A DNA stretch of 35,202 bases from a virus: IMG/VR virus record IMGVR_UViG_3300041402_000312, positions 1 to 35,202 of that record. One strand, written 5' to 3'. Numbering within the stretch: the first letter of the stretch is position 1; every line of letters starts with the position of its first letter. Positions 8,485-14,431 of this stretch are shown piece by piece. The position numbers and the translations under genes were made by a program. Under the pieces are notes generated by a model. It ran no database searches. It saw only the letters and a program-made list of their open reading frames with translations, and was not told the DNA's origin.

Positions 8485-8765
8485 GACTTCACCGGCGAGC
8501 GGAGGATCCGCTCCAGGTTCTTGCGGATGTAGTCGGCGACCCTGGCGTGGCCTTCATCGGTCGAGTCGCGAAGATGCGACCAGTCCCAGCCGACCGTCGT
8601 CCGGAGCTCCCCGCCCGACATCCGGCCGAAGCCGTCGGCGAGCGTGTAGGCGTTCCAGGCGATGTCCGCCGGCGCCTGGTCATGGAGCGGGCCGTCCCAG
8701 TGTAAGACCTGGACGATGAGGTCCCAGTTCGTGAGGTTCGAGTAAAATTTGACGGTGTTCTTCAT
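8481..8765 (-). CDS. Small hypothetical protein
   Basis: 94 aa with a very strong Shine-Dalgarno (AGAGGAGG) 5 nt before ATG. It is Trp-rich (NWDLIVQVLHWDG, GWDWSHLRD) and ends in an amphipathic helix (VADYIRKNLERIL). No family recognised. It lies 11 nt behind the PP-loop gene and overlaps the next gene by 4 nt. Confidence 0.58.
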   Translation of the reverse strand: MKNTVKFYSNLTNWDLIVQVLHWDGPLHDQAPADIAWNAYTLADGFGRMSGGELRTTVGWDWSHLRDSTDEGHARVADYIRKNLERILRSPVKS

Positions 8766-8776
8766 GATGTCCTCCT

Positions 8777-9589
8777 CTACTTTTGGATCGAATTGATTCG
8801 AGCGGCCAGGGTCTCGCCGGAGAACATCGTGGTCCGAACATCGGCCTCGAGGTCGGCGAGCTTCTGGAGTAATTCAGGGCGGGCTTCGGCGCCGCGAGCC
8901 AGGTCGCCGCGACTTCCGAAGATGCAAAACACACACGAGAGGCGGTCGTTCCCGGCGTCGTATGCCGGATGACGTTCTTGACCCTTCGCTTCGATCTCGT
9001 TCCAGACCTGGGCGATTGTCCAGTCGGCGATCGGCCAATAGTCGAACGCCTGGCGCTTCGAGTTCGTGTTCTTCGTGTTGACGTTCAAGGTCCCGCGGTC
9101 GGCGATTTTCTTCGCGCGGACCGGGCTCTCCTCGGCGCGGATCCCGACACAATTCACGACGATCGCGTGGTCGCCCTGGGCCCGGATCACTTTCCAGATC
9201 GGGCCCGTCTTGAGGTCGGATGTACAGAAGCGAGCGGCCGAGCTCGGGAACGCCGGCGCGTCGGTCTTGCCCTTCGAGTCCAGTGAAGCGCGACGAGCGC
9301 GGACGGCTGAGAAGAAGTCCTTCTTCGATCCGTCGGCGTGGATCGCCTGGGCGACGAGGAGTTCCTTGTCGTCGATGTTCGAGCGGATGAAGCCCTTGAC
9401 GTTCTCGTGCTCGATGTCGCCGAGGTCGGCGTGAACGACGTGTAACTGGTCGGCCGGGACGAGCGTCGAGAGGATCGCGAACATCGCCTGGGAGTCCTTG
9501 CCTCCAGAATGACCGACGAAGAACTGGGCGCCCTTCTCGATGAGGTCCTGGATCTGGGTGAGGTTCGTGACTTGATTCGTGGTGTCCAT
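8777..9589 (-). CDS. PP-loop ATPase, PAPS-reductase family, second copy
   Basis: 270 aa. The PP-loop HSGGKDS is at residues 27-33 after a short strand. GIRAEES at about 149-155 and YWPIADWT at 184-191 are the usual family blocks (ribose/sulfate pocket and P-x-x-D-W-T strand). C122 (FCTSDLK) and C219/C222 (CVFC) form the same Cys layout as in the protein at 6837-7817, although the two are otherwise very different. It lacks the active-site Cys motif of assimilatory PAPS reductase. The start is ATG 9589, the only in-frame Met near the promoter. No Shine-Dalgarno is present; the message is probably leaderless. Confidence 0.75.
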   Translation of the reverse strand: MDTTNQVTNLTQIQDLIEKGAQFFVGHSGGKDSQAMFAILSTLVPADQLHVVHADLGDIEHENVKGFIRSNIDDKELLVAQAIHADGSKKDFFSAVRARRASLDSKGKTDAPAFPSSAARFCTSDLKTGPIWKVIRAQGDHAIVVNCVGIRAEESPVRAKKIADRGTLNVNTKNTNSKRQAFDYWPIADWTIAQVWNEIEAKGQERHPAYDAGNDRLSCVFCIFGSRGDLARGAEARPELLQKLADLEADVRTTMFSGETLAARINSIQK

Positions 9590-9596
9590 GTATTGA

Positions 9597-9638
9597 AGTG
9601 TAGCAAGCGCCGCTACAGAAAACCAGACCCGTGTCACA
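9597..9638 (-). promoter_or_regulatory. Early promoter with operator, probably leaderless (leftward)
   Basis: Leftward: TGTGA-N6-TC (9638-9626, one good CRP-type half-site and a degenerate partner), operator TGTAGC-N7-GCTACA (9617-9599, perfect arms), and extended -10 TGCTACACT whose hexamer is 9602-9597. The predicted start is 9590, one base before the ATG. It is divergent from the promoter at 9723-9743, with 183 nt between the two start codons. Confidence 0.65.
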
Positions 9639-9722
9639 GTTTTGGCAACCCGGCCCAGTGTTTACGCGGCTTTCGTCGATCGTGGTGAGTTATGTCAAAC
9701 GGCGAGCCGTTCCTGGTCTCGT

Positions 9723-9743
9723 CGTTGCGGCTCGTGCTACACT
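9723..9743 (+). promoter_or_regulatory. Early promoter with operator before the Cro-like gene (rightward)
   Basis: Extended -10 TGCTACACT with hexamer 9738-9743; the predicted start is 9750, giving a 23-nt leader with a GAGG Shine-Dalgarno. The operator is degenerate here: CGTTGC-N7-GCTACA (9723-9741), two mismatches in the upstream arm, same spacing and same overlap with the -10 as at the other sites. No CRP-type element and no clear -35. Confidence 0.6.
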
Positions 9744-9772
9744 CTCGAGGCCCTTCGCTTGAGGATCGTCAC

Positions 9773-9997
9773 ATGAAACAAGTCACCCTTCGCCAGGCCC
9801 GAGTCGACTCCGGCCTCACGGCCGAGGCGATCGCGGACCGCGCCGGGATCCACCGGACCACGCTCCACCGGATCGAGTCCGGGCTCATGCTTCCGAAGCG
9901 TGAGATCGCTCGCCGGCTCTTCGCCGTCTACAACGGCCGCGTCCCGCTCGGCTCGATCTACGATCCGGAGTTCGCCGGCGAAGTGAGGACGCCATGA
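9773..9997 (+). CDS. Cro/C1-type (XRE) helix-turn-helix regulator
   Basis: 74 aa. Residues 5-55 are a standard XRE fold: LRQARVDSGLTAEAIADRAG is helices 1-2 and the turn, IHRTTLHRIESG the recognition helix, followed by LPKREIARRLFAVY. There is no C-terminal dimerisation or cleavage domain, so it resembles Cro more than a CI repressor. It heads the rightward early unit and lies 30 nt behind an operator that overlaps its own promoter, so autoregulation and control of the four other operator copies is the simplest reading (inference). The stop overlaps the next start (ATGA). Confidence 0.8.
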   Translation: MKQVTLRQARVDSGLTAEAIADRAGIHRTTLHRIESGLMLPKREIARRLFAVYNGRVPLGSIYDPEFAGEVRTP

Positions 9998-10200
9998 TCT
10001 CGGCCTCGGACGTGCCGGCGTGTCCGGCTTGCGGATGTCGTGATGTTCATCCGATCAGTCGCGTCGGGAGCGGGACCTTCTACGCTTGCCGACAATGCGG
10101 GCGCGACGTGACCGACGCCTGGGTCGACGTCCAGCCGGCGCCGCCGCCGGCGCCCGTGATCGGTCCGCCGGATCCGGAGCCGACCGGGAGCTCGACATGA
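9994..10200 (+). CDS. Small zinc-ribbon protein
   Basis: 68 aa. CPACGC at residues 10-15 and CRQCG at about 32-36 form a two-knuckle zinc ribbon; the remainder is a Pro-rich tail (PAPPPAP). It overlaps the genes on both sides by 4 nt (ATGA). Probable nucleic-acid or protein contact module; no precise function. Confidence 0.6.
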   Translation: MISASDVPACPACGCRDVHPISRVGSGTFYACRQCGRDVTDAWVDVQPAPPPAPVIGPPDPEPTGSST

Positions 10201-10490
10201 AGGCGCCGACGATCGTCTGGATCGACGAACGGATCGCGGCCGGCCTTCCCCAGGACAAGGACGGCGAGCTCGCCGAGCGCGGCGTGAACCAGATCCGCTA
10301 CGTCGCCCAGGACCGTGTCAACGAGCTCGTCAACGCGGCCCGAGGACCTGGCGAGCTCATCATCCAGATCCAGACCGTCGGCGAGATCCTCTTCGGTCTC
10401 ACGAACCAGGGCCGGCTCTTCGCCTGGGGATCGGTCGAGGGCGAGACGCCCGGCTGGGCGCTCATGGCCGAGAACGAGCTCGAGCCGTGA
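10197..10490 (+). CDS. Small hypothetical protein
   Basis: 97 aa starting MKAPTIVWIDERI at the ATG overlapping the zinc-ribbon stop. The second half resembles a short beta-propeller-like blade (IQTVGEILFGLTNQGRLFAW, then GWALM), a pattern seen in small phage and bacterial proteins of unknown role. The TGA stop overlaps a GTG start (GTGA). Confidence 0.55.
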   Translation: MKAPTIVWIDERIAAGLPQDKDGELAERGVNQIRYVAQDRVNELVNAARGPGELIIQIQTVGEILFGLTNQGRLFAWGSVEGETPGWALMAENELEP

Positions 10491-10798
10491 GGGCCTGGAA
10501 GGGAGCGCGCAACGACACCGAGAAGGTCTTCCTCTACTTCCACGCCCACACCGACACGTTCTTCACCGAGGACCACGTCGCCGCCCAGGTCAAGATCGGG
10601 CGCCGGCGATGCCGGCGGATCGTCGCCTGGCTGGCGGCCGAGGCGAAGGTCGAGACGGTCGAGACCGTGAGCGCCTTTCGCTGGGGCCGGCCGAAGAAGA
10701 TGTTCAGGGCGATCCGCTCGAACGAGGACAACCTCCGCCAGCTCGAGGTCTTCCGCGACGCGCTCGCCTCCGCCGGCCTGGGAGACCCTTACTCGTGA
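10487..10798 (+). CDS. Small winged-helix-like protein
   Basis: 103 aa with a GTG start inside a GTGA junction. Residues about 8-75 suit a winged helix: a helix with EKVFLYFHAH, then TEDHVAAQVKIGRRRCRRIV as helix-turn-recognition helix, then a wing with VETVSAFRWGRPKKM. Basic overall. DNA binding is inferred from this pattern; target unknown. It could be an early regulator alongside the Cro-like protein. Confidence 0.58.
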   Translation: MRAWKGARNDTEKVFLYFHAHTDTFFTEDHVAAQVKIGRRRCRRIVAWLAAEAKVETVETVSAFRWGRPKKMFRAIRSNEDNLRQLEVFRDALASAGLGDPYS

Positions 10799-11007
10799 CG
10801 GGCCGCTGGCGATGCCACGCTTGCGGGGCCCGCTTCGAGACGCCGTCCTTCTCCGAGGGCCCGAAGGTCGTCGACCAGGAGACCCTCCAGGTCATCCGCT
10901 TCACCCAGGCGCTCGACTTGTGTCCGGAGTGTCTCTCGCCCGATCTGGCCGGGCCCGCGAACCCCGACCCGTTCACCCCGATCCAGGTCCGCCGCTCTCG
11001 ACCGTAG
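10795..11007 (+). CDS. Small zinc-ribbon protein
   Basis: 70 aa from a GTG at 10795 in another GTGA junction. CHAC (residues 7-10) and CPEC (43-46) give two Cys pairs 32 residues apart, as in a zinc ribbon with a long insert. The 3' end runs up to the promoter at 10998-11026, so this is the last gene of the early unit begun at 9773. Confidence 0.55.
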   Translation: MTGRWRCHACGARFETPSFSEGPKVVDQETLQVIRFTQALDLCPECLSPDLAGPANPDPFTPIQVRRSRP

Positions 11008-11026
11008 TCGCGAGACGCGCTACACT
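10998..11026 (+). promoter_or_regulatory. Promoter with operator before the recombination genes
   Basis: TCGACC (10998-11003, 4 of 6 to TTGACA), 17 nt, TACACT (11021-11026). Predicted start 11033, 22-nt leader with GGGAG. A degenerate operator, AGTCGC-N7-GCTACA (11006-11024), fills the spacer and overlaps the -10 exactly as at the other early promoters. Confidence 0.6.
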
Positions 11027-11054
11027 GGCCGCCTCACTTTGCAGGGAGAAAACC

Positions 11055-12083
11055 ATGAACGACAAGACCGAACCGTCGGCCGTTCCGGCCGTCATCAACA
11101 ACCTCATCGAGCCATCGGTTCCCCAGGTCCGCTCCGCGTTCGACCTGGCGCCGCAACAATTCAAGGCCGGCCTCGACCGCCGGAAGAAGAACCGCGACGC
11201 CCTCATGACCTGGATCCGCGAGAGCCTGGTCGAGGGGACCGACTGGGGCCGGATCCACGTCGTCAAGCGCGACGTGTGCGACGCCGGGAAGTGGTGCTCG
11301 AACGCTTACCACTTCTCGAAGCCGTCCTTGTGGAAAGCCGGCGCGGAGAAGATCGCCGGCATGATGGGCCTCCGCCCGACCTGGCCGAACCTGGACGAAG
11401 AGATCGACCGGATCCGGGAAGGCGCGAAGATCATCATCTTGAAGGCCCAGCTCCTCGACCTGGGCGGCTCGACCGTCTCCGAGGGCATCGGCGCCCGTGG
11501 CCTGGACCAGGACAACAACGACGTCAACAAGTCGCTCAAGATGGCGAAGAAGAGCTCGCTCATCGACGCCGTCCTCAACGCCGGCGGACTCTCGGAGGTC
11601 TTCACCCAGGACGTCGAGGACATGAAGCCGGAGGACTTCGGCGACGGCGGCGCGGACCCATACCAGAAGGGCGAGGACCGGATCGACTCGGCCATGCCGG
11701 CGCATAGCGGGAAGCCGCTCTCGTCTCATTGTCCGATCGGGAAGGAGTGGCGGAACGTCCCCTGGGAGGAAGTCGACGAGGGCTTCCTCTCCTGGATCCT
11801 GGAGAAGATCGACGACAAGCCCGAGCTCGTCGCCAGGGCCCGGAAGGAACTCGAGAGCCGCTCGGTCGAGACCCAGGGCGCGAAGGATCGGCGCCTGGAT
11901 GCTAAGATCGCGGAGCCGAAGAAGAAGCTCTCGGAGTACGCCCGCGACCTTACCGAGGCGACCACGTTCGACCAGCTCATCATCATCAAGGAAGACATCC
12001 CGGCCGAGCTCGAGCCGTCGCTCCGGACTTTCATCGCAACACGAGAAGCCGAACTCGGCCCAGATTCATCAATCGGCGCGTGA
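11055..12083 (+). CDS. Recombination-associated phage protein with ExoX-like C-terminal domain
   Basis: 342 aa. Residues 35-110 carry the pattern of a widespread phage family near recombination genes: DALMTWIRESLVEGTDWGRI, a Cys-containing insert, then SLWKAGAEKIAGMMGL (the L-x-K-x-GAEK signature). Residues about 157-195 continue with VNKSLKMAKKSSLIDAVL and FTQDVEDM, also typical. Residues about 225-268 (CPIGKEWRNVPWEEVDEGFL, then SWILEK) match the small ExoX-like C-terminal domain (G-K-x-W-x-x-x-P...YL-W-I). It may act in single-strand annealing or as a nuclease partner; no catalytic domain is visible. Strong Shine-Dalgarno GCAGGGAG. Confidence 0.6.
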   Translation: MNDKTEPSAVPAVINNLIEPSVPQVRSAFDLAPQQFKAGLDRRKKNRDALMTWIRESLVEGTDWGRIHVVKRDVCDAGKWCSNAYHFSKPSLWKAGAEKIAGMMGLRPTWPNLDEEIDRIREGAKIIILKAQLLDLGGSTVSEGIGARGLDQDNNDVNKSLKMAKKSSLIDAVLNAGGLSEVFTQDVEDMKPEDFGDGGADPYQKGEDRIDSAMPAHSGKPLSSHCPIGKEWRNVPWEEVDEGFLSWILEKIDDKPELVARARKELESRSVETQGAKDRRLDAKIAEPKKKLSEYARDLTEATTFDQLIIIKEDIPAELEPSLRTFIATREAELGPDSSIGA

Positions 12084-12100
12084 GGCGCCAGGAGGACATC

Positions 12101-12817
12101 GTGGAATTATCAACTCAGAAGAACCTCGCGATCGCGGAGCTCACCCCGATCGTCACCGACATCGCGGCCTTCGCCGGCACGATCGAGGGGATCGACGTCA
12201 CCGACGAAGAGACCCAGGGGCAAGTCGGCGACCTGGTCAAAATGATGCAACACCGCCGGCGCAAGATCGAGGACAAGCGCGAGAGCCTGGTCAAGCCGCT
12301 CAACGCCGTGGTCCGCGAGATCAACGCGCTCTTCAAGCCGCCCCGCGATCAGATCGACAAGATCGTCGCGATGGCGAAGAAGAAGATGACGCGCTTCGCC
12401 CAGGCCCAGGTCGCGATCGCGAACGAGGCGAAGCGCCAGGAACGCGAGAAGGCCGAGGCCGAACGCCGTGAGGCCCAGGAGCTCGCCGACGCGCTCCGGA
12501 AGAAGGCCGGCCAGGATGCCGTCCAGGTCGCCCAGGTCGTCCAGGAGGAAGCCGAGAAGAAGGTCGAGGTCGCGGCGAAGCCGGCGAAGGTCGCCGCCAC
12601 ACGCGGCCAGGAGTCGACGGTGATCGTGACGAAGACCTGGAAGGCCGAGGTCGTCGATCTCCTCGAGCTCGCCAGGGCGATCGCCGACGGCCGGGCCCCG
12701 ATCACAATGATCGAGCCGAACATGAGGGCGCTCCAGGACTTCGCGCGCGAGCTCAAGGACGAGGGAACGGTGAACGGCGTCCGGATATATCTCGACGTCT
12801 CGACGAGCGTCCGATGA
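12101..12817 (+). CDS. Coiled-coil protein, DUF1351-like, partner of the 11055 gene
   Basis: 238 aa from the GTG at 12101, chosen for AGGAGG 5 nt upstream; a GTG at 12080 overlapping the previous stop would add 7 residues. Residues 15-165 are almost entirely helical and charged (KIEDKRESLVKPLNAVVREI, then Glu/Arg/Ala repeats), a long coiled coil. The C-terminal 70 residues form a compact alpha/beta part (TVIVTKTWKAEVVDLLEL...). This plan, next to a recombination protein, resembles DUF1351-type phage proteins. Biochemical role unknown. Confidence 0.55.
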   Translation: MELSTQKNLAIAELTPIVTDIAAFAGTIEGIDVTDEETQGQVGDLVKMMQHRRRKIEDKRESLVKPLNAVVREINALFKPPRDQIDKIVAMAKKKMTRFAQAQVAIANEAKRQEREKAEAERREAQELADALRKKAGQDAVQVAQVVQEEAEKKVEVAAKPAKVAATRGQESTVIVTKTWKAEVVDLLELARAIADGRAPITMIEPNMRALQDFARELKDEGTVNGVRIYLDVSTSVR

Positions 12818-13146
12818 AGACGGTCATCGAGACCGACCTCGGCGCCTCGCGTGTCCGCGCGAACTACACGCTCCAGGTCGACGAGCCGGCGAAGCTCATC
12901 CGGATCGTCGACCAGGACCTCGGGGAAATGTCGGTGACGAACGACCTCGAGGCGGTCTTGTGCGACGTCGCTCGCCAGATCGACGACACGCTCGACAACT
13001 ACATCATCACCTACCGCGACTCGACCGGGATCTGGGACCGGATCGTCGTGACGCCTCACGACGTTCTCGCTCACACCTTCGACGTCGAGGTCCTCCCAGG
13101 CCCCGAGCAACCCTTCGAGCGCCGGGATCCGATGGCGACCTCGTGA
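12814..13146 (+). CDS. Small hypothetical protein
   Basis: 110 aa starting in an ATGA overlap with the coiled-coil gene. The pattern is strand-rich in the first half (VRANYTLQV, LIRIVDQDLG) with a helix in the middle (AVLCDVARQIDDTLDNYIIT). No family recognised. Third gene of the unit starting at 11055. Confidence 0.52.
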   Translation: MKTVIETDLGASRVRANYTLQVDEPAKLIRIVDQDLGEMSVTNDLEAVLCDVARQIDDTLDNYIITYRDSTGIWDRIVVTPHDVLAHTFDVEVLPGPEQPFERRDPMATS

Positions 13147-13373
13147 CCGGCTGGATCCTCTTCGCCGCCCTGGCCGGCTTCTTCCTCGGCGCCTGGGCCG
13201 GCGTTCGCGCCGGCCGGATCCAGATGATCGCCCAGATGAAGGCGTCGATCCCCCAGATGTCGGCCGAGTTCCTCAAAAGCATCAAGCCCGGCGACGTCAC
13301 GATCCAGCTCGTCGACGTCAACGGCGACATCATCGCCGAGGGCTCGACGAAGAAGCCCTCGGGCCTTCACTGA
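13143..13373 (+). CDS. Small single-span membrane protein
   Basis: 76 aa from a GTG in a GTGA overlap. Residues 4-22 (WILFAALAGFFLGAWAGV) are one transmembrane helix with small residues; the rest is a soluble tail ending in a short beta hairpin (VTIQLVDVNGDIIAEG). Last gene before the terminator at 13431. Function unknown. Confidence 0.55.
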   Translation: MTGWILFAALAGFFLGAWAGVRAGRIQMIAQMKASIPQMSAEFLKSIKPGDVTIQLVDVNGDIIAEGSTKKPSGLH

Positions 13374-13430
13374 CTTCGACGTCTCGGTGTCCTCCTGGAC
13401 GTCGGGGCGCGGCGACATCATCCGCCGCGT

Positions 13431-13465
13431 GAGGCCTCGCCCGTGAGGGGCGGGGCCTCTTTTCT
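13431..13465 (+). terminator. Rho-independent terminator of the 11055-to-13373 unit
   Basis: Stem GAGGCCTCGCCC / GGGCGGGGCCTC (13431-13442 and 13448-13459; 12 pairs with one T-G), loop GTGAG, then TTTTCTT. It lies 58 nt past the last stop. The loop sequence is shared with several leader hairpins further on. Confidence 0.87.
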
Positions 13466-13522
13466 TACATAAGCCCGAGAACCGGCTGGAGGCCCCGGAT
13501 TTCCTCACTTGTTGCTCTAAAC

Positions 13523-13565
13523 TGTGAACCACGTCACGGACGACTGTAGCCGTAACCGATACAAT
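13523..13565 (+). promoter_or_regulatory. Promoter with operator and CRP-type site (rightward)
   Basis: TGTGA-N6-TCAC (13523-13537), operator TGTAGC-N7-GATACA (13545-13563, one mismatch), -10 TACAAT (13560-13565, 5 of 6 to consensus) and no -35. The predicted start is 13572, which centres the TGTGA/TCAC element at -41.5. The leader to ATG 13591 is 19 nt and holds AAGGAG. It is nearly identical to the leftward promoter at 8134-8183, including flanking AACCACGTCAC and GACG bases. Confidence 0.75.
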
Positions 13566-13590
13566 GGTTATAGTAATTAAGGAGACCCAC

Positions 13591-13803
13591 ATGACGAACG
13601 ACAACACCTTCATCAACGACCACGGCTTCGACCGCGTGGACCTCGACGGCAAGACCTACAAGGTCTCGAAGCATCAGATGAGAGAAGACACCGAGGCCTT
13701 CTTCCTGGTCTGGCTCTACGGCCGAAGCTCCGAGGCGATCTACAAAAGCCACAAGGGCGCGCTCGCCGCCATCAAGCGAGGCCGGATCAAATACGACCGA
13801 TAG
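13591..13803 (+). CDS. Small protein transcribed alone, function unknown
   Basis: 70 aa, charged and mostly helical (YKVSKHQMREDTEAFFLVW, then SHKGALAAIKRGRIKYD). AAGGAG lies 6 nt before ATG 13591; an ATG at 13564 lies inside the promoter and is rejected. It has its own operator/CRP-type promoter and its own terminator, so it is a monocistronic, tightly controlled gene. No family recognised; size and control suit an early host-takeover or regulatory peptide (inference). Confidence 0.68.
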   Translation: MTNDNTFINDHGFDRVDLDGKTYKVSKHQMREDTEAFFLVWLYGRSSEAIYKSHKGALAAIKRGRIKYDR

Positions 13804-13817
13804 ACCCCGCACCCCAG

Positions 13818-13843
13818 GCCCCGCTCCGGCGGGGCTTTTTTTT
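13818..13843 (+). terminator. Rho-independent terminator of the 13591 gene
   Basis: Perfect 7-bp stem GCCCCGC / GCGGGGC (13818-13824 and 13829-13835), TCCG loop, then eight Ts (13836-13843), 15 nt past the stop. The last two Ts also form the start of the next promoter's -35. Confidence 0.92.
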
Positions 13844-13893
13844 GCCTGGCGGATCCGGTCGCGGTAGACTCCCGACGGGACGCCGTGAGGGCG
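13842..13893 (+). promoter_or_regulatory. Late promoter with 5'-proximal GTGAG hairpin
   Basis: TTGCCT (13842-13847), 17 nt, TAGACT (13865-13870); each box matches 4 of 6. Predicted start 13877. A hairpin CGCC-GTGAG-GGCG (13881-13893) begins 4 nt into the transcript. It drives the endolysin and lysis genes. No operator copy is present, consistent with a different temporal class from the early promoters. Confidence 0.55.
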
Positions 13894-13950
13894 CTCGACA
13901 TCGTAGCCGGCGGACCGCGGAAGAGGCCGACCGGAAACCAGGGGCCCCTC

Positions 13951-14430
13951 ATGGCGGACCAGCATCACTACGGAACGAGCTCGAACGCGAAGCTCGACAC
14001 GTGCCACGACGAGCTCGTCGTGGTCATGGGCGAAGCCCTCAAGATGACCCCGCCGTCGATCGACATCACGATCGTCCACGGCTTCCGCGACAAGGCGACC
14101 CAGAACGGGATCGACCCGCGCTTCACGACAAAACGCTGGCCGGCCTCGTATCACAACGCGACCGACGACGCCGGCGATCCGCTCTCCGACGCGATCGACT
14201 TCGCGCCCTACATCACGCTCCGCTCCGGGAAGAAGGGGATCCCCTGGACCGACGTCAAGCTCTTCTCGTTCGTCGCCGGCATCATCCAGGCGGCGGCCCA
14301 CGAGCTCGGGATCGAGATCACCTGGGGCGGCGACTTCGACCGGGACGGCTCGACCGAAGACCAGACCCTCGCGGATGTCGGCCACATCCAGCGAAGCAAC
14401 GCGAAGCCCAGGCCGCCGGCGGAGGACTGA
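13951..14430 (+). CDS. Endolysin, M15-type peptidoglycan peptidase
   Basis: 159 aa. Zinc peptidase features are in order: SYHN with H68, SDAIDFAPY with D83, and DVGHIQ with D142 and H145. This is the H...D...(D/E)xxH arrangement of the M15 VanY/L-Ala-D-Glu peptidase endolysins. WGGDFD before the last motif also fits. It cuts peptide bonds in peptidoglycan at the end of infection. No signal peptide, so release depends on a holin. The start is ATG 13951; an upstream in-frame GTG lies in the leader hairpin loop. First gene of the lysis cassette. Confidence 0.85.
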   Translation: MADQHHYGTSSNAKLDTCHDELVVVMGEALKMTPPSIDITIVHGFRDKATQNGIDPRFTTKRWPASYHNATDDAGDPLSDAIDFAPYITLRSGKKGIPWTDVKLFSFVAGIIQAAAHELGIEITWGGDFDRDGSTEDQTLADVGHIQRSNAKPRPPAED

Positions 14431-14431
14431 C

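Noticed and set aside
13885-13950. GTG start 22 codons upstream of the endolysin ATG
   Set aside because: The GTG is the loop of the leader hairpin and has no Shine-Dalgarno; the M15 fold is complete from ATG 13951.
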